A stretch of DNA of 64,000 nt from Eubacteriaceae bacterium (GCA_902362875.1 CABIYF010000016.1:1-64000), one strand, 5' to 3'; counted from the stretch's first letter, positions 43,627-53,325 are shown. A program made the numbers and translations. The notes: generated by a model from the sequence alone, not told the origin.

Positions 43627-44043
43627 ATGAAGAAAGAAGATTGTATTTTTTGTAAGATCGCAAGTGGAGACATCCCATCTAACACAATTTATGAAAACTC
43701 AGAATTCAAAGTGATCATGGATATTGCACCGGCATCAAAAGGGCATGTATTGATCATTCCAAAAGAACATTTCAAAGATATTTATGAGATCGATGCAATC
43801 ACAGCAGGAAAATTATTTCAGTTAGCAACAGTTGTTGCAAGAGCATTAAAAGAAGTACTTCACTGCGATGGATTAAATGTATTACAGAACAATGGACTGA
43901 TCGCAGGCCAGACAGTATATCATTTCCATATGCACTTGATTCCAAGATACGAAGATGATGATGTAACGATCGGATGGAAAGAACATTCCACAGAAGATAT
44001 CGATATGGAACAGTTAAGACAGGATATTAAAAAGGCACTCTAG
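43627..44043 (+). CDS. HIT-family nucleotide hydrolase
   Basis: A 138-residue histidine-triad protein. CIFCKIASGDIPSN at the N terminus and the catalytic triad HFHMHLIPR are visible, as are the cysteines often binding zinc in HinT-like proteins. It hydrolyses nucleoside phosphoramidates or dinucleotide polyphosphates. GAAAGGAAG precedes the ATG. The following gene starts 9 nt downstream. Confidence 0.94.
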   Translation: MKKEDCIFCKIASGDIPSNTIYENSEFKVIMDIAPASKGHVLIIPKEHFKDIYEIDAITAGKLFQLATVVARALKEVLHCDGLNVLQNNGLIAGQTVYHFHMHLIPRYEDDDVTIGWKEHSTEDIDMEQLRQDIKKAL

Positions 44044-44052
44044 GAGAAAAAT

Positions 44053-44646
44053 ATGGCAAAAACTTCATGGAAACCTGGAAATATGATCTACCCTCTGCCA
44101 GCAGTTATGGTAACATGCAGAGATAAAGGGCAGGATAATATCATTACGATCGCATGGACAGGAACAATCTGCACGAATCCGCCGATGACATACATTTCCG
44201 TACGTCCAGAGAGACATTCGTATGAAATGATCAAAAACAGCGGTGAGTTTGTGATCAACCTGACGACAAAACAGTTAACAAGAGCAACAGATTTCTGCGG
44301 AGTGCGTTCAGGAAGAGATGTAGACAAATTCAAAGAAGCAAGACTGACAAAAGAAGAAGCACAGGTTGTAGATGCACCAGTGATCGCAGAAAGTCCTGTA
44401 AATATCGAATGTAAAGTGGAAAGGATCGTGCCACTTGGTTCGCATCATATGTTCATGGCGAAAGTTGTCAATATCATGGTAGATGATGATTATATGGAAG
44501 ATAACGGACGTTTCGCACTGGAAAAGACCAATCCACTGATCTATTCTCACGGTGGATATTATGAAACAGGAAAGAAATTAGGAACCTTTGGCTACTCAGT
44601 AAGAAAGAAAAAGAAAAGGAAAAAACCAAATGGCAGAAAAAAGTAA
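44053..44646 (+). CDS. Flavin reductase-like FMN protein (flavoredoxin type)
   Basis: A 197-residue FMN-binding split-barrel protein of the flavin reductase/DIM6-NTAB family. ITIAWTGTICTNPPMTYISVRPERHSYEMI and EFVINLTTKQL are typical of the flavoredoxin subgroup. It probably moves electrons to an unknown anaerobic acceptor. The last residues are strongly basic (KKKKRKKPNGRKK), perhaps because the 3' end overlaps the shikimate kinase start by 17 nt. Confidence 0.87.
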   Translation: MAKTSWKPGNMIYPLPAVMVTCRDKGQDNIITIAWTGTICTNPPMTYISVRPERHSYEMIKNSGEFVINLTTKQLTRATDFCGVRSGRDVDKFKEARLTKEEAQVVDAPVIAESPVNIECKVERIVPLGSHHMFMAKVVNIMVDDDYMEDNGRFALEKTNPLIYSHGGYYETGKKLGTFGYSVRKKKKRKKPNGRKK

Positions 44647-45133
44647 TAACTACATATTGATCGGGATGCCGGGTTCTGGAAAGAGTACGATCGGTGTACT
44701 TCTTGCCAAAGCCCTTGGTTATGATTTTGTGGATACAGACCTTGTGATTCAGCAAAGAGGCGGCGGTTTATTAAAAGAGATCATTGCAAGAATCGGAAAT
44801 GATGGATTTAAACAGTTAGAAGAAGATGTAAATGCTTCAATTGATGTGAATAAATCCGTGATCGCACCGGGAGGAAGTGCTGTTTACAGCGATAAGGCAA
44901 TGAAACATTTTAAAGAAATCGGAACAGTGATCTATTTAAAACTGGACTACAAGACAGTCAAACGCCGTCTTGGAAATCTCAAAGCAAGAGGTGTTGTGCT
45001 GGAAAAAGGTCAGACATTGCATGACTTATACTGCGAAAGAATCCCTTATTATGAAAAATACGCAGACATTACAGTGAAATTGGATAAATTATCCATTGGA
45101 GACTCCTTAGAAAAAGTGTTGGAAAACCTATAA
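44630..45133 (+). CDS. aroK: Shikimate kinase
   Basis: A 167-residue P-loop kinase for step five of the shikimate pathway. Walker A is GMPGSGKSTIG. FVDTDLVIQQRGG supplies the shikimate-binding aspartate, APGGSAV corresponds to the GGG motif, and an R-rich LID segment follows. AroK and AroL cannot be told apart; the label aroK is used loosely. It lies away from other aro genes, overlapping the flavoredoxin-like gene. Confidence 0.88.
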   Translation: MAEKSNNYILIGMPGSGKSTIGVLLAKALGYDFVDTDLVIQQRGGGLLKEIIARIGNDGFKQLEEDVNASIDVNKSVIAPGGSAVYSDKAMKHFKEIGTVIYLKLDYKTVKRRLGNLKARGVVLEKGQTLHDLYCERIPYYEKYADITVKLDKLSIGDSLEKVLENL

Positions 45134-45225
45134 TAGTATGCTATAATATAATCTGTATGATTTTAAATAATTACCGAAAGATAGAAATTAGGTTTAATAA
45201 TATAGATAGATAATTGAGGTGTATC

Positions 45226-46521
45226 ATGGAACAGTATATCATTAAAGGTGGTAACCCGTTAGTAGGAGAAGTAGTAATCGGCGGTGCGAAGAATGCAGCA
45301 CTGCCTGTTTTAGCTGCGGCAGTAATGACAGACGGAAAATGTATGATAGATAATATGCCAGATGTAAGAGATATCAACGTCTTACTTCAGGCAATGCAGG
45401 AAATCGGAGCAGATATAGACAGAACAGGAAAACACGAAGTAACGATCAGCGGAAAAGGAATTCATCCAGAATGTGATGTAGACAACGAATTTATCCGTAA
45501 GATCAGAGCTTCATACTATTTAATTGGTGCTTTACTTGGTAAATACAAGAGAGCAAGAGTTGCACTTCCAGGTGGATGTGAAATCGGAAGCCGTCCGATC
45601 GACCAGCATATCAAGGGATTTAAGATGCTTGGAGCAGAGATCGAGATTGAGAATGGTATGATCAGTGCAACAGCCAAAGAATTAAGAGGAGCCCATATTT
45701 ACATGGACGTTGTCTCTGTAGGAGCGACAATCAATGTAATGATGGCAGCATCCCTTGCCAAAGGAAATACGATCATCGAGAATGCAGCCAAAGAGCCACA
45801 TGTCGTTGATGTAGCAAACTTCTTAAACAGTATGGGAGCGAAGATTCGTGGAGCAGGAACTGATGTGATTCGTATCAAAGGTGTTGAGAGATTTGGAGAC
45901 TGTCAGTATTCTATCATTCCAGACCAGATTGAAGCAGGAACATTTATGACAGCAGCAGTTGCGACAAAGGGTGACATTATGATCAAGAACGTCATTCCAA
46001 AGCATTTAGAAGCAATTTCTGCAAAATTAATTGAAATAGGAGCAGAGGTTGTAGAATTCGACGATGCAGTACGTGTATCAGCAACAAAACGTCTGGAATC
46101 TACAAATATTAAAACACTTCCATATCCTGGATTTCCAACAGATATGCAGCCACAGATGGCAGTAACACTGGCATTATCCAATGGAACAAGTGTGATCTCA
46201 GAGAGTATTTTTGAGAACCGTTTCCGTTATGTGGATGAACTGACTAAGATGGGAGCAACGATTCAGGTTGATGGAAGAACGGCTATCATTAGTGGAGTCG
46301 AAGGATTTACAGGAGCTGACGTACACGCCCCAGATTTAAGAGCTGGAGCGGCCCTTGTTATTGCGGGATTATCAGCAAAAGGATTTACAACTGTCAGCGA
46401 TATTGGATATATTTACCGTGGATACGAACAGTTTGAACAGAAGCTTAGACAATTAGGTGGAGAGATTCAGCTGGTTAACAGTGAAAAAGAAGTTGCAAAG
46501 TTTAAGTTGAAGATAGGATAA
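45226..46521 (+). CDS. murA: UDP-N-acetylglucosamine 1-carboxyvinyltransferase
   Basis: A 431-residue EPT-fold enzyme for the first committed step of peptidoglycan synthesis. The catalytic cysteine is retained in LPGGCEIGSRP, so fosfomycin sensitivity at this target is expected. GGAKNAALPVLAAAVMT carries the substrate-binding Lys-Asn. The form RASYYLIGALLG is that of the second clostridial MurA class (MurZ-like). ATG 45226 follows GAGGTG; a TTG at 45214 lacks a site. Confidence 0.95.
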   Translation: MEQYIIKGGNPLVGEVVIGGAKNAALPVLAAAVMTDGKCMIDNMPDVRDINVLLQAMQEIGADIDRTGKHEVTISGKGIHPECDVDNEFIRKIRASYYLIGALLGKYKRARVALPGGCEIGSRPIDQHIKGFKMLGAEIEIENGMISATAKELRGAHIYMDVVSVGATINVMMAASLAKGNTIIENAAKEPHVVDVANFLNSMGAKIRGAGTDVIRIKGVERFGDCQYSIIPDQIEAGTFMTAAVATKGDIMIKNVIPKHLEAISAKLIEIGAEVVEFDDAVRVSATKRLESTNIKTLPYPGFPTDMQPQMAVTLALSNGTSVISESIFENRFRYVDELTKMGATIQVDGRTAIISGVEGFTGADVHAPDLRAGAALVIAGLSAKGFTTVSDIGYIYRGYEQFEQKLRQLGGEIQLVNSEKEVAKFKLKIG

Positions 46522-46536
46522 AAGGAGATTGCCTGA

Positions 46537-47175
46537 ATGAGACAATACCTGAAAAACGAAGTGTTCAAAGTATCCAAGTGGATAGAATTATTTATATCAG
46601 CCATTATTATGATTGCGGTTATTGGAGGAACAATTTATTTAGTAAAAGATGTGATAGAATTGATGACCAATTACCCAACATCCAGAGACATTTACAAGTT
46701 TGTTGGCGTAGCATTTAATCTCGTCATTTGTATTGAGTTTGTAAAGATGCTTTGTAAACATACACCAGATACATTAGTAGAAGTTATGATGTTTGCAATT
46801 GCAAGACAGATGATCGTGGAACATACAAGTCCACAGCAGAACCTACTTGTAGTTTTTGCGATTGCGATTTTATTTGCAATCAAGAAATTCCTCTTTGGAA
46901 AGTTTGATGATATAGATAAGACAGTATTTTTGCCAAGCCAGAAGATCGCAAGTATCAATGAACTGGTTCATGTGGAGATTCCAAGGGAGACACAGCATCA
47001 GACATTAGGAGAACTGCTTGAGAAACGAATTGGAATTAAGAGTGGAAGTTTTCAGGTAGGTCAGTGTTATTTCTTTGAAGGGGGAGCCTTACGTGTTGCC
47101 AAAACAAAGAATGGTAAGATAACACAGATTGAAGTCATCCGGAGCAAGAATGCACCGGTTGTATTAAAAAGGTAA
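46537..47175 (+). CDS. PsiE-like membrane protein with soluble C-terminal domain
   Basis: A 212-residue protein with about four helices in the first 130 residues that resemble the PsiE (phosphate-starvation-inducible) fold. The cytosolic C terminus contains HQTLGELLEKRIG and ALRVAKTKNGKITQIEVI, which resembles the CorC/HlyC transporter-associated domain. Function is unknown. AAGGAG precedes the ATG, 15 nt after murA. A terminator follows. Confidence 0.6.
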   Translation: MRQYLKNEVFKVSKWIELFISAIIMIAVIGGTIYLVKDVIELMTNYPTSRDIYKFVGVAFNLVICIEFVKMLCKHTPDTLVEVMMFAIARQMIVEHTSPQQNLLVVFAIAILFAIKKFLFGKFDDIDKTVFLPSQKIASINELVHVEIPRETQHQTLGELLEKRIGIKSGSFQVGQCYFFEGGALRVAKTKNGKITQIEVIRSKNAPVVLKR

Positions 47176-47180
47176 AAAAC

Positions 47181-47204
47181 GACCCGGAATCCTTCGGGTC
47201 TTTT
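47181..47204 (+). terminator. Terminator after the murA operon
   Basis: GACCCG (47181-47186) pairs with CGGGTC (47195-47200), followed by TTTT. Confidence 0.75.
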
Positions 47205-47262
47205 CATGGTATTTTATAGATAAAACAGATATAAGCTATTTATTTTAAGAAAGGATAACAGA

Positions 47263-48444
47263 ATGGATAAAGTATTATTCACATCAGAGTCCGTAACAGA
47301 AGGACATCCAGACAAAGTCTGTGACCAGATTTCCGATGCGATCTTGGATGCACTGTTAGAGCAGGATCCGATGAGCCGTGTTGCATGTGAGACTTGTACA
47401 ACAACAGGAATTGTTATGGTCATGGGAGAAATTTCTACAAAAGCATATGTAGATATCCAGAAGATCGTTCGTGATACAGTCCGTGAGATCGGATATACAA
47501 GAGGCAAATATGGATTTGATGCTGACACATGTGGTGTTATCACAACAATCGATGAACAGTCAAGTGATATTGCCATGGGTGTTGATAAAGCATTAGAAGC
47601 AAAAGAAAATAACATGACAGATGAAGAGATCGACGCAATTGGAGCTGGAGATCAGGGAATGATGTTTGGATTTGCTACAAATGAAACAGAAGAGTACATG
47701 CCATACCCAATCTCTCTTGCTCACAAACTTGCAAGACAGTTAACAAAGGTAAGAAAAGACGGAACATTATCTTATTTAAGACCAGATGGTAAAACACAGG
47801 TAACTGTAGAATACGATGATGGAAAACCAAGTCGTCTTGATGCTGTCGTATTATCTACACAGCATGATCCTGATATCACACAGGAACAGATTCATGAAGA
47901 TATCAAACGTGAAGTGTTCGATAAGATTCTTCCAGCTGATATGGTAGATGATGAAACAAAATTCTTCATCAATCCAACGGGAAGATTTGTAATTGGTGGA
48001 CCACACGGAGATGCAGGATTAACAGGAAGAAAGATCATCGTAGATACATACGGTGGATATGCACGCCACGGTGGTGGAGCTTTCTCTGGAAAGGATTGTA
48101 CAAAGGTAGATCGTTCTGCAGCTTACGCAGCACGTTATGTGGCAAAGAACATCGTAGCAGCCGGATTAGCTGAAAAATGTGAGATTCAGTTATCTTATGC
48201 GATTGGTGTAGCAGAGCCAACATCTATCATGGTTGATACATTTGGAACAGGAAAGAAATCCAATCAGGAATTAGTAGACCTGATCCGCAAACATTTTGAT
48301 CTGCGTCCAGCAGGAATCATCAAGATGTTAGATTTAAGAAGACCAATCTACAAACAGACAGCAGCATATGGACATTTCGGAAGAAATGACCTTGATCTTC
48401 CTTGGGAGAGACTTGACAAAGTTGATCTGTTAAAAGGTGAATAA
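47263..48444 (+). CDS. metK: S-adenosylmethionine synthetase
   Basis: A 393-residue enzyme making S-adenosylmethionine from methionine and ATP. Signature motifs are [19 protein letters not shown] at the N terminus, [15 protein letters not shown] and [16 protein letters not shown]. Length is normal. AAGAAAGGA precedes the ATG. No SAM riboswitch was recognised in the 87-nt gap upstream. guaA starts 43 nt after. Confidence 0.97.
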   Translation: MDKVLFTSESVTEGHPDKVCDQISDAILDALLEQDPMSRVACETCTTTGIVMVMGEISTKAYVDIQKIVRDTVREIGYTRGKYGFDADTCGVITTIDEQSSDIAMGVDKALEAKENNMTDEEIDAIGAGDQGMMFGFATNETEEYMPYPISLAHKLARQLTKVRKDGTLSYLRPDGKTQVTVEYDDGKPSRLDAVVLSTQHDPDITQEQIHEDIKREVFDKILPADMVDDETKFFINPTGRFVIGGPHGDAGLTGRKIIVDTYGGYARHGGGAFSGKDCTKVDRSAAYAARYVAKNIVAAGLAEKCEIQLSYAIGVAEPTSIMVDTFGTGKKSNQELVDLIRKHFDLRPAGIIKMLDLRRPIYKQTAAYGHFGRNDLDLPWERLDKVDLLKGE

Positions 48445-48487
48445 ACGAAACACATCATTATCATTAGGCAACTCAGGAGGAAATCGA

Positions 48488-50035
48488 GTGAAAAATGAAT
48501 TAGTGATCGTTATCGATTTTGGTGGTCAGTATAATCAGTTGGTTGCACGCCGCGTACGTGAGTGTAACGTATACTGCGAGATTTATTCTTACAAGATCGG
48601 TATCGACAAAATCAAAGAAATGAATCCAAAGGGAATCATCTTAACAGGTGGACCAAACAGCTGTTATGAACCAGATTCCCCAACATATAGCAAGGAATTA
48701 TTCGAACTTGGAATCCCAGTTTTAGGATTATGTTATGGAGCACAGCTGATGCAGCATGTCCTTGGAGGAAAAGTTGAGAAAGCCGAAGTCAGCGAATATG
48801 GTAAAACAGAAGTTCTGATCGACAAGAAAGATTCCAAGTTATTTGAAAATGTATCAGAAAAAACAATCTGCTGGATGAGTCATACAGACTACATTTCACA
48901 GGTAGCTCCAGGATTTGAAATCTCTGCACATACAGCAGACTGCCCAGTTGCAACAGCTGAGAATGCAGACAAGTCCTTATATGCGATCCAGTTCCATCCA
49001 GAAGTACTCCATACAGTTGAAGGAAAGACAATGTTGTCTAATTTCGTATTAGGAGTCTGCGGATGTGCAGGAGACTGGAAAATGGATGCTTTTGTAGAAA
49101 GCACAATTAAAGAAATCCGCGAGAAAGTCGGAGATGGAAAAGTGCTACTTGCCTTATCAGGAGGAGTAGATTCATCCGTAGCAGCCGGATTATTATCAAG
49201 AGCCATTGGAAAACAGTTAACATGCGTTTTTGTTGACCACGGATTATTACGTAAAGACGAAGGAGATGAAGTTGAAGGTGTATTCGGAGAAAACGGACAG
49301 TTCGACTTAAACTTCATCCGCGTCAATGCACAGCAAAGATACTATGACAAGTTAAAAGGAGTCACAGAACCAGAAGCAAAACGTAAGATCATCGGAGAAG
49401 AATTCATCCGAATCTTCGAAGAAGAAGCGAAGAAGATCGGTGCAGTAGACTTCTTAGCACAGGGAACAATCTACCCAGACGTTGTAGAAAGTGGACTAGG
49501 TGGAGAATCAGCAGTCATCAAATCCCACCATAACGTAGGAGGACTGCCAGACTTCGTAGATTTCAAAGAAATCATCGAGCCATTACGTGACCTGTTCAAA
49601 GATGAAGTAAGACAGGCAGGATTACAGCTAGGAATCCCAGAAAGACTAGTATTCCGCCAGCCATTCCCAGGACCAGGATTAGGAATCCGAATCATCGGAG
49701 AAGTCACAGAAGAAAAAGTAAAAATCGTCCAGGACGCAGACGCAATCTATAGAGAAGAAATTGCCAAAGCAGGATTAGATAAAGAAATCAACCAGTACTT
49801 TGCCGCATTAACTAATATGCGTAGCGTTGGAGTAATGGGAGACTTCAGAACATATGATTATGCAGTTGCATTAAGAGCTGTTAAGACAATCGACTTCATG
49901 ACAGCTGAAGCATCAGAGATTCCTTATGAAGTGTTGAATAAGGTAATGAACAGAATTATTAATGAGGTTAAGGGAGTTAATAGAGTAATGTACGATTTAA
50001 CTTCTAAGCCACCTGGAACTATTGAATTTGAATAA
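48488..50035 (+). CDS. guaA: GMP synthase (glutamine-hydrolysing)
   Basis: A 515-residue two-part enzyme converting XMP to GMP. The glutaminase domain has nucleophile Cys in GLCYGAQLM and [11 protein letters not shown]; the ATP-pyrophosphatase domain has the P-loop [12 protein letters not shown]; the C-terminal dimerisation domain ends [11 protein letters not shown]. The start is GTG 48488, with GGAGGAA 5-8 nt upstream; the longer frame beginning inside metK has no ribosome site. A long terminator follows. Confidence 0.96.
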   Translation: MKNELVIVIDFGGQYNQLVARRVRECNVYCEIYSYKIGIDKIKEMNPKGIILTGGPNSCYEPDSPTYSKELFELGIPVLGLCYGAQLMQHVLGGKVEKAEVSEYGKTEVLIDKKDSKLFENVSEKTICWMSHTDYISQVAPGFEISAHTADCPVATAENADKSLYAIQFHPEVLHTVEGKTMLSNFVLGVCGCAGDWKMDAFVESTIKEIREKVGDGKVLLALSGGVDSSVAAGLLSRAIGKQLTCVFVDHGLLRKDEGDEVEGVFGENGQFDLNFIRVNAQQRYYDKLKGVTEPEAKRKIIGEEFIRIFEEEAKKIGAVDFLAQGTIYPDVVESGLGGESAVIKSHHNVGGLPDFVDFKEIIEPLRDLFKDEVRQAGLQLGIPERLVFRQPFPGPGLGIRIIGEVTEEKVKIVQDADAIYREEIAKAGLDKEINQYFAALTNMRSVGVMGDFRTYDYAVALRAVKTIDFMTAEASEIPYEVLNKVMNRIINEVKGVNRVMYDLTSKPPGTIEFE

Positions 50036-50056
50036 GCAATGAGTCATGCAAGGATG

Positions 50057-50113
50057 AAAATAAAAAGACACGCTAGGGAGCATTTATGTTCACTAGCGTG
50101 TCTTTTTATTTTT
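50057..50113 (+). terminator. Long terminator of guaA
   Basis: A left arm at 50057-50076 (AAAATAAAAAGACACGCTAG) pairs over 20 nt with 50093-50112. The right arm belongs to the first of three 108-bp tandem repeats; later copies carry only this right arm. Confidence 0.85.
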
Positions 50114-50410
50114 AGCCTTATAGGGCGAAAGCCCGCATCGAGATGAAGCGAAGCGGAATCGAGATGGCATGACGGGGTGGTGAGAAGGGACATATGTTCA
50201 CTAGCGTGTCTTTTTATTTTTAGCCTTATAGGGCGAAAGCCCGCATCGAGATGAAGCGAAGCGGAATCGAGATGGCATGACGGGGTGGTGAGAAGGGACA
50301 TATGTTCACTAGCGTGTCTTTTTATTTTTATTCTTATAGGGCGAAAGCCCACATCGAAACGAAGCGGAGTTGAGATGACATGACGGAGTAGTAAGAAGGA
50401 CATTATGCTG
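50087..50410. repeat. Three tandem copies of a 108-bp intergenic repeat
   Basis: Copies start at 50087, 50195 and 50303 with TGTTCACTAGCGTGTC. The first two are identical by eye; the third is diverged and slightly shorter. Each holds a terminator right arm with T-run, a GGGC-GAAA-GCCC hairpin with a GNRA loop, and the GAAGCGAAGCGGAATCGAGA region. Because 108 is a multiple of 3, the minus strand shows a spurious 36-residue repeat frame. No coding role is likely. The remaining gap up to 50578 is AT-rich, with a direct repeat AACGCCGTC at about 50488-50508. Confidence 0.85.
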
Positions 50411-50578
50411 AAGTATAAAAATATAGGAATGACTAATATATGTATTTAAAGATATAAAATAAGTAAATTTTTACAAAAAAAATAGAACGCCGTCGCAACG
50501 CCGTCCATACAAAAACATTAATTGTTTTTTGATTCTGTTAATATTATATATATATATAATCACGAAGTCAATATATTC

Positions 50579-51556
50579 TTAAAAAAAGAAATTTATAACT
50601 TTGCATATAAAATCATAGTTGCTTTTAATTAATTGATTATTTTTAAAAAATTCTTTTTTATCAAGCATGCGGTCAAAAAATAATCCTTTTAATTCTTTAA
50701 TTCTATGTAATTTGACTTTATCAGAGACAATTAAATTATATACATAAAGCAAGCTCACAAATTCCAACATTGGTCGGCAAGAAAGTTTTTTACGCCGTTG
50801 ATTTTTATTAATAGAAGGAATTTGTGATATAATATCACTTATTTCTTTGGGCGCTTTAGAAGAACCATGAGATAGATTCGATAATATACAGTTGTTATGG
50901 GCAGCTGCATTTCGCAAACTTTTAACAAGATTCAAGACGGCGATAGGAATGTTACTATATTGCTGTCTTGAATAATAAAATTCATAAAATCTTATAAAAT
51001 CTCCAAATGTAAGAATTTCAAGAAGAACCCAGGCAGGACAATCATCATATGCTATAATTTGATTTTTTGATTTATGTTTTTTCAAATCATATTTTCGCTG
51101 AATTGTAAAATATTTATGAATTAAATTACCTGTAAATGGAGAAGCACTAGTTGCTTCTATTTTATGTATGATATAATTGTTTTGACATAAAAATATGTTT
51201 ACAATGTCATAGCCATCGGTTGTTGAATCCATTTCTATATCACTTAACATGCGGACTTTAAGGTCATGCTCAATGTCTGAACACATTTTTGATATTAGAA
51301 ATCGAAAATGCATATCTAAAATAGAGAGTTCTTGAAGATATGAAAAATCAAGATTAATATATTTTCCAATATTTGAACCATTACAATATTTTTGATAATT
51401 TTTACGGTAGGAAGCAGTACGAAAATAGTTATTTTTTGTTAAAAGATATTCAAGAGCCTTCGCTTCGGTAATATAATTAAATTTAATTCCGTTATCTTTC
51501 ATTTTATTTATTATCTGTGTAGAAGATTGTTTAGGTTTATCTATTTTGTTTAACAT
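50579..51556 (-). CDS. Abi-family abortive infection protein (AbiD/F-like, Abi_2)
   Basis: A 325-residue protein of the Abi_2 family, phage-defence proteins with a HEPN-like RNase fold. The family segment CPAWVLLEILTFGDFIRFYEFY is present. The HEPN Rx4H motif reads RNAAAH, in VKSLRNAAAHNNCIL. AAGGAG lies before the ATG at 51556 on the minus strand; an upstream TTG at 51580 is less likely. The gene is markedly AT-rich next to guaA and lies between apparent parts of an elaA gene, so it was probably acquired. It stands alone, with no antitoxin seen. Confidence 0.85.
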   Translation of the reverse strand: MLNKIDKPKQSSTQIINKMKDNGIKFNYITEAKALEYLLTKNNYFRTASYRKNYQKYCNGSNIGKYINLDFSYLQELSILDMHFRFLISKMCSDIEHDLKVRMLSDIEMDSTTDGYDIVNIFLCQNNYIIHKIEATSASPFTGNLIHKYFTIQRKYDLKKHKSKNQIIAYDDCPAWVLLEILTFGDFIRFYEFYYSRQQYSNIPIAVLNLVKSLRNAAAHNNCILSNLSHGSSKAPKEISDIISQIPSINKNQRRKKLSCRPMLEFVSLLYVYNLIVSDKVKLHRIKELKGLFFDRMLDKKEFFKNNQLIKSNYDFICKVINFFF

Positions 51557-51675
51557 AATTTCTCCTTGTATTGTAAGCAATTTTATCTGATAATATTTAA
51601 AAGTAATAATAAGGTATTATACTATAAAAAATAAAATATTACTATTAATAAAACAAAAAACGTAAATGATAATAA

Positions 51676-52041
51676 CTAAACAAGGAGAAATCAAATAAAT
51701 GCCCCTACCAAGAAGTAGATGATGCAGACAAAGAGGCATACCACATCTGGTTAGAAGACGAAGAAGGCATTCAGGCATATGCCCGTATCCTGCCACCCGG
51801 AACAACCTTCGAAGAAGCATCCATCGGCAGGATCATTGCAAAGAAAAGACGCTGCGGATTAGGAACCAAGATTGTCAAAGAAGCGATCAAAACAGCCAAA
51901 GAAGAATTCAACGCAAAAACAATTAAAATAGAAGCACAGGTATATGCAAAAGAATTATATGAGAAAGTAGGATTTGTTCAGAAATCCGAACCATTTCTAG
52001 AAGATGGAATACCACACATATTGATGGAATATACAGAATAA
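51676..52041 (+). pseudogene. 5'-truncated ElaA-like GNAT acetyltransferase
   Basis: A frame of about 120 codons with no start codon runs from just after a TAA to the stop at 52041. From CPYQEVDDADKEAYH onward it matches ElaA-type GNAT proteins, including IAKKRRCGLGTKIVKEAI (the acetyl-CoA motif) and ELYEKVGFVQKSEPF. The N-terminal 30-odd residues are lost. ATGCTGAAGTATAAA at about 50405, after AGAAGGAC, resembles an elaA start and lies on the far side of the abi gene. Confidence 0.7.
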
Positions 52042-52088
52042 AAATAAGCCCTGAATTATCATAAGAAAGATAAACAGGGCTTATTTTT
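52041..52088. terminator. Bidirectional terminator between elaA remnant and the ATPase gene
   Basis: AAAATAAGCCCTG (52041-52053) pairs perfectly with CAGGGCTTATTTT (52075-52087). A and T flanks serve both convergent genes. Confidence 0.85.
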
Positions 52089-52109
52089 GAATACAACATT
52101 ACGCAAAAA

Positions 52110-53144
52110 TTAAAGATTCACTTCACAATACATCTCAATATATTCCTCAAACCGAGGCAGTGCCAAAGTCAGTTCTCCACGAACAGAACCATTCACAACT
52201 CCACGTTCCATCAATCGCTTCCGATAAGTGTTCAACAATTGCGGAGATATCGATAATTTCTCATGAATCTCTCCAGTCTTATGAACTCCGGTAGAAATCA
52301 CATAAACAATCTTCCGATCAAGTTCAGAAAGTTCACTCCAGATTTTTTCATAAGCATAAACGATTAATTCCTCATCAAATTTAGGAAGTAGTTTCTCAAG
52401 ATCATCATTTGTTTCCCATTTTAAATAACCAAGAATCTGAAAAGCAAAAGGATACCCCTTTGTAAGTTTCGCCATCTCAACCGCCTCACTTGGAGAAATA
52501 TTAAATACAGAACGATAACTTGTAGTGATTGCAGGAATACTAAGTGGCTCTAGAAAGATTTTCGGAGCACGATATAAAAATGTCAGGCTCTTCTCGTTCT
52601 GAAGATTGCTGATATTATCAAAAAGACCAGCCATCACAAGATAAACAGGGTAATTCTGTGTAATATAAATCTGAAAATTACTTGCGAATACTTTGACATA
52701 AGAATTATTAATAATCTCATCAATGATAAAAAGAACTTTCTTTCCTTTGTTTTTTAATTCCTCGAGAATATTACGCAGCATGGCTTCTTTTTCCAAAGAA
52801 TCTTTCGTTTTATTTACCGAAATTTCAGCAATTCCAAGATTAAGATTTAATCCAAGATCCAGATCATGAAATTGTGAAATACGTGTAAGTTCGGAAACTG
52901 CGCCAGCGATCAAATCTGTATCAGCACTCAATCTTAAAACAAGCCATTGATCATTTGCAGAATAATGATCAGCAATCTCAGCAAGAGAAACCGTCTTCCC
53001 AGAACCCCTGATACCGGCAACCATATAAACTTTATTTGAAGGGTTTTCCATATCAAATGTATGAATGATCTTGCCAATTTGATCTGTGCGGGATATAAAT
53101 TCTGTAGGTTTTTGTCCAAATGTTAAAGTAAACGGATTTTCCAT
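52110..53144 (-). CDS. Stand-alone AAA ATPase with C-terminal winged helix
   Basis: A 344-residue STAND/archaeal-ATPase-like protein. Walker A is VAGIRGSGKTVSL (about residues 43-55) and Walker B is KKVLFIIDEI, followed by a lid region. The C-terminal helix-turn-helix (HKTGEIHEKLSISPQLLNTYRKRLMERGVV) is DNA-binding in type. The layout resembles Orc/Cdc6-like or regulatory ATPases of unknown role found singly in Clostridia. GGAGG precedes the start. The promoter region is filled with 10-bp direct repeats, possibly its own binding sites. Confidence 0.8.
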   Translation of the reverse strand: MENPFTLTFGQKPTEFISRTDQIGKIIHTFDMENPSNKVYMVAGIRGSGKTVSLAEIADHYSANDQWLVLRLSADTDLIAGAVSELTRISQFHDLDLGLNLNLGIAEISVNKTKDSLEKEAMLRNILEELKNKGKKVLFIIDEIINNSYVKVFASNFQIYITQNYPVYLVMAGLFDNISNLQNEKSLTFLYRAPKIFLEPLSIPAITTSYRSVFNISPSEAVEMAKLTKGYPFAFQILGYLKWETNDDLEKLLPKFDEELIVYAYEKIWSELSELDRKIVYVISTGVHKTGEIHEKLSISPQLLNTYRKRLMERGVVNGSVRGELTLALPRFEEYIEMYCEVNL

Positions 53145-53158
53145 CAGTGATGCACCTC

Positions 53159-53218
53159 CATGTTTATTTATGTTTATTATAATGATATATGTTTATTCAT
53201 GTTTATTTGTATTTATTA
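53159..53218. repeat. Phased direct repeats between the ATPase gene and panE
   Basis: TGTTTATT occurs at 53161, 53171, 53190 and 53200, with a fifth imperfect copy near 53211. Each pair is spaced exactly 10 bp, one helical turn, and the pairs are 29 bp apart start to start. The array fills the divergent promoter region and reaches the ATPase gene's ribosome site. It looks like an iteron-type operator for a multimeric DNA-binding protein. Confidence 0.75.
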
Positions 53219-53325
53219 TAATAAATGAAAGAAAATAAAACAAGAATATCCACCAAAAAACATCTCAAAGATGTTAAAATAAACATAATAGACAAAAATG
53301 ACAATCAGGAGGAAACACCAAAACA

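Noticed and set aside
47176..47262. Possible SAM riboswitch before metK
   Set aside because: The 87-nt gap contains only a simple terminator and a ribosome site; no SAM-I, II or III aptamer features were recognised.
50044..50403. Minus-strand 119-codon frame with 36-residue repeats
   Set aside because: It is the translation of the 108-bp non-coding tandem repeat, whose length happens to be a multiple of three; it has no ribosome site and lies over the guaA terminator.
51617..51820. Minus-strand 67-codon frame between abi and the ATPase gene
   Set aside because: It is antisense to the elaA remnant, which has clear GNAT similarity on the plus strand.
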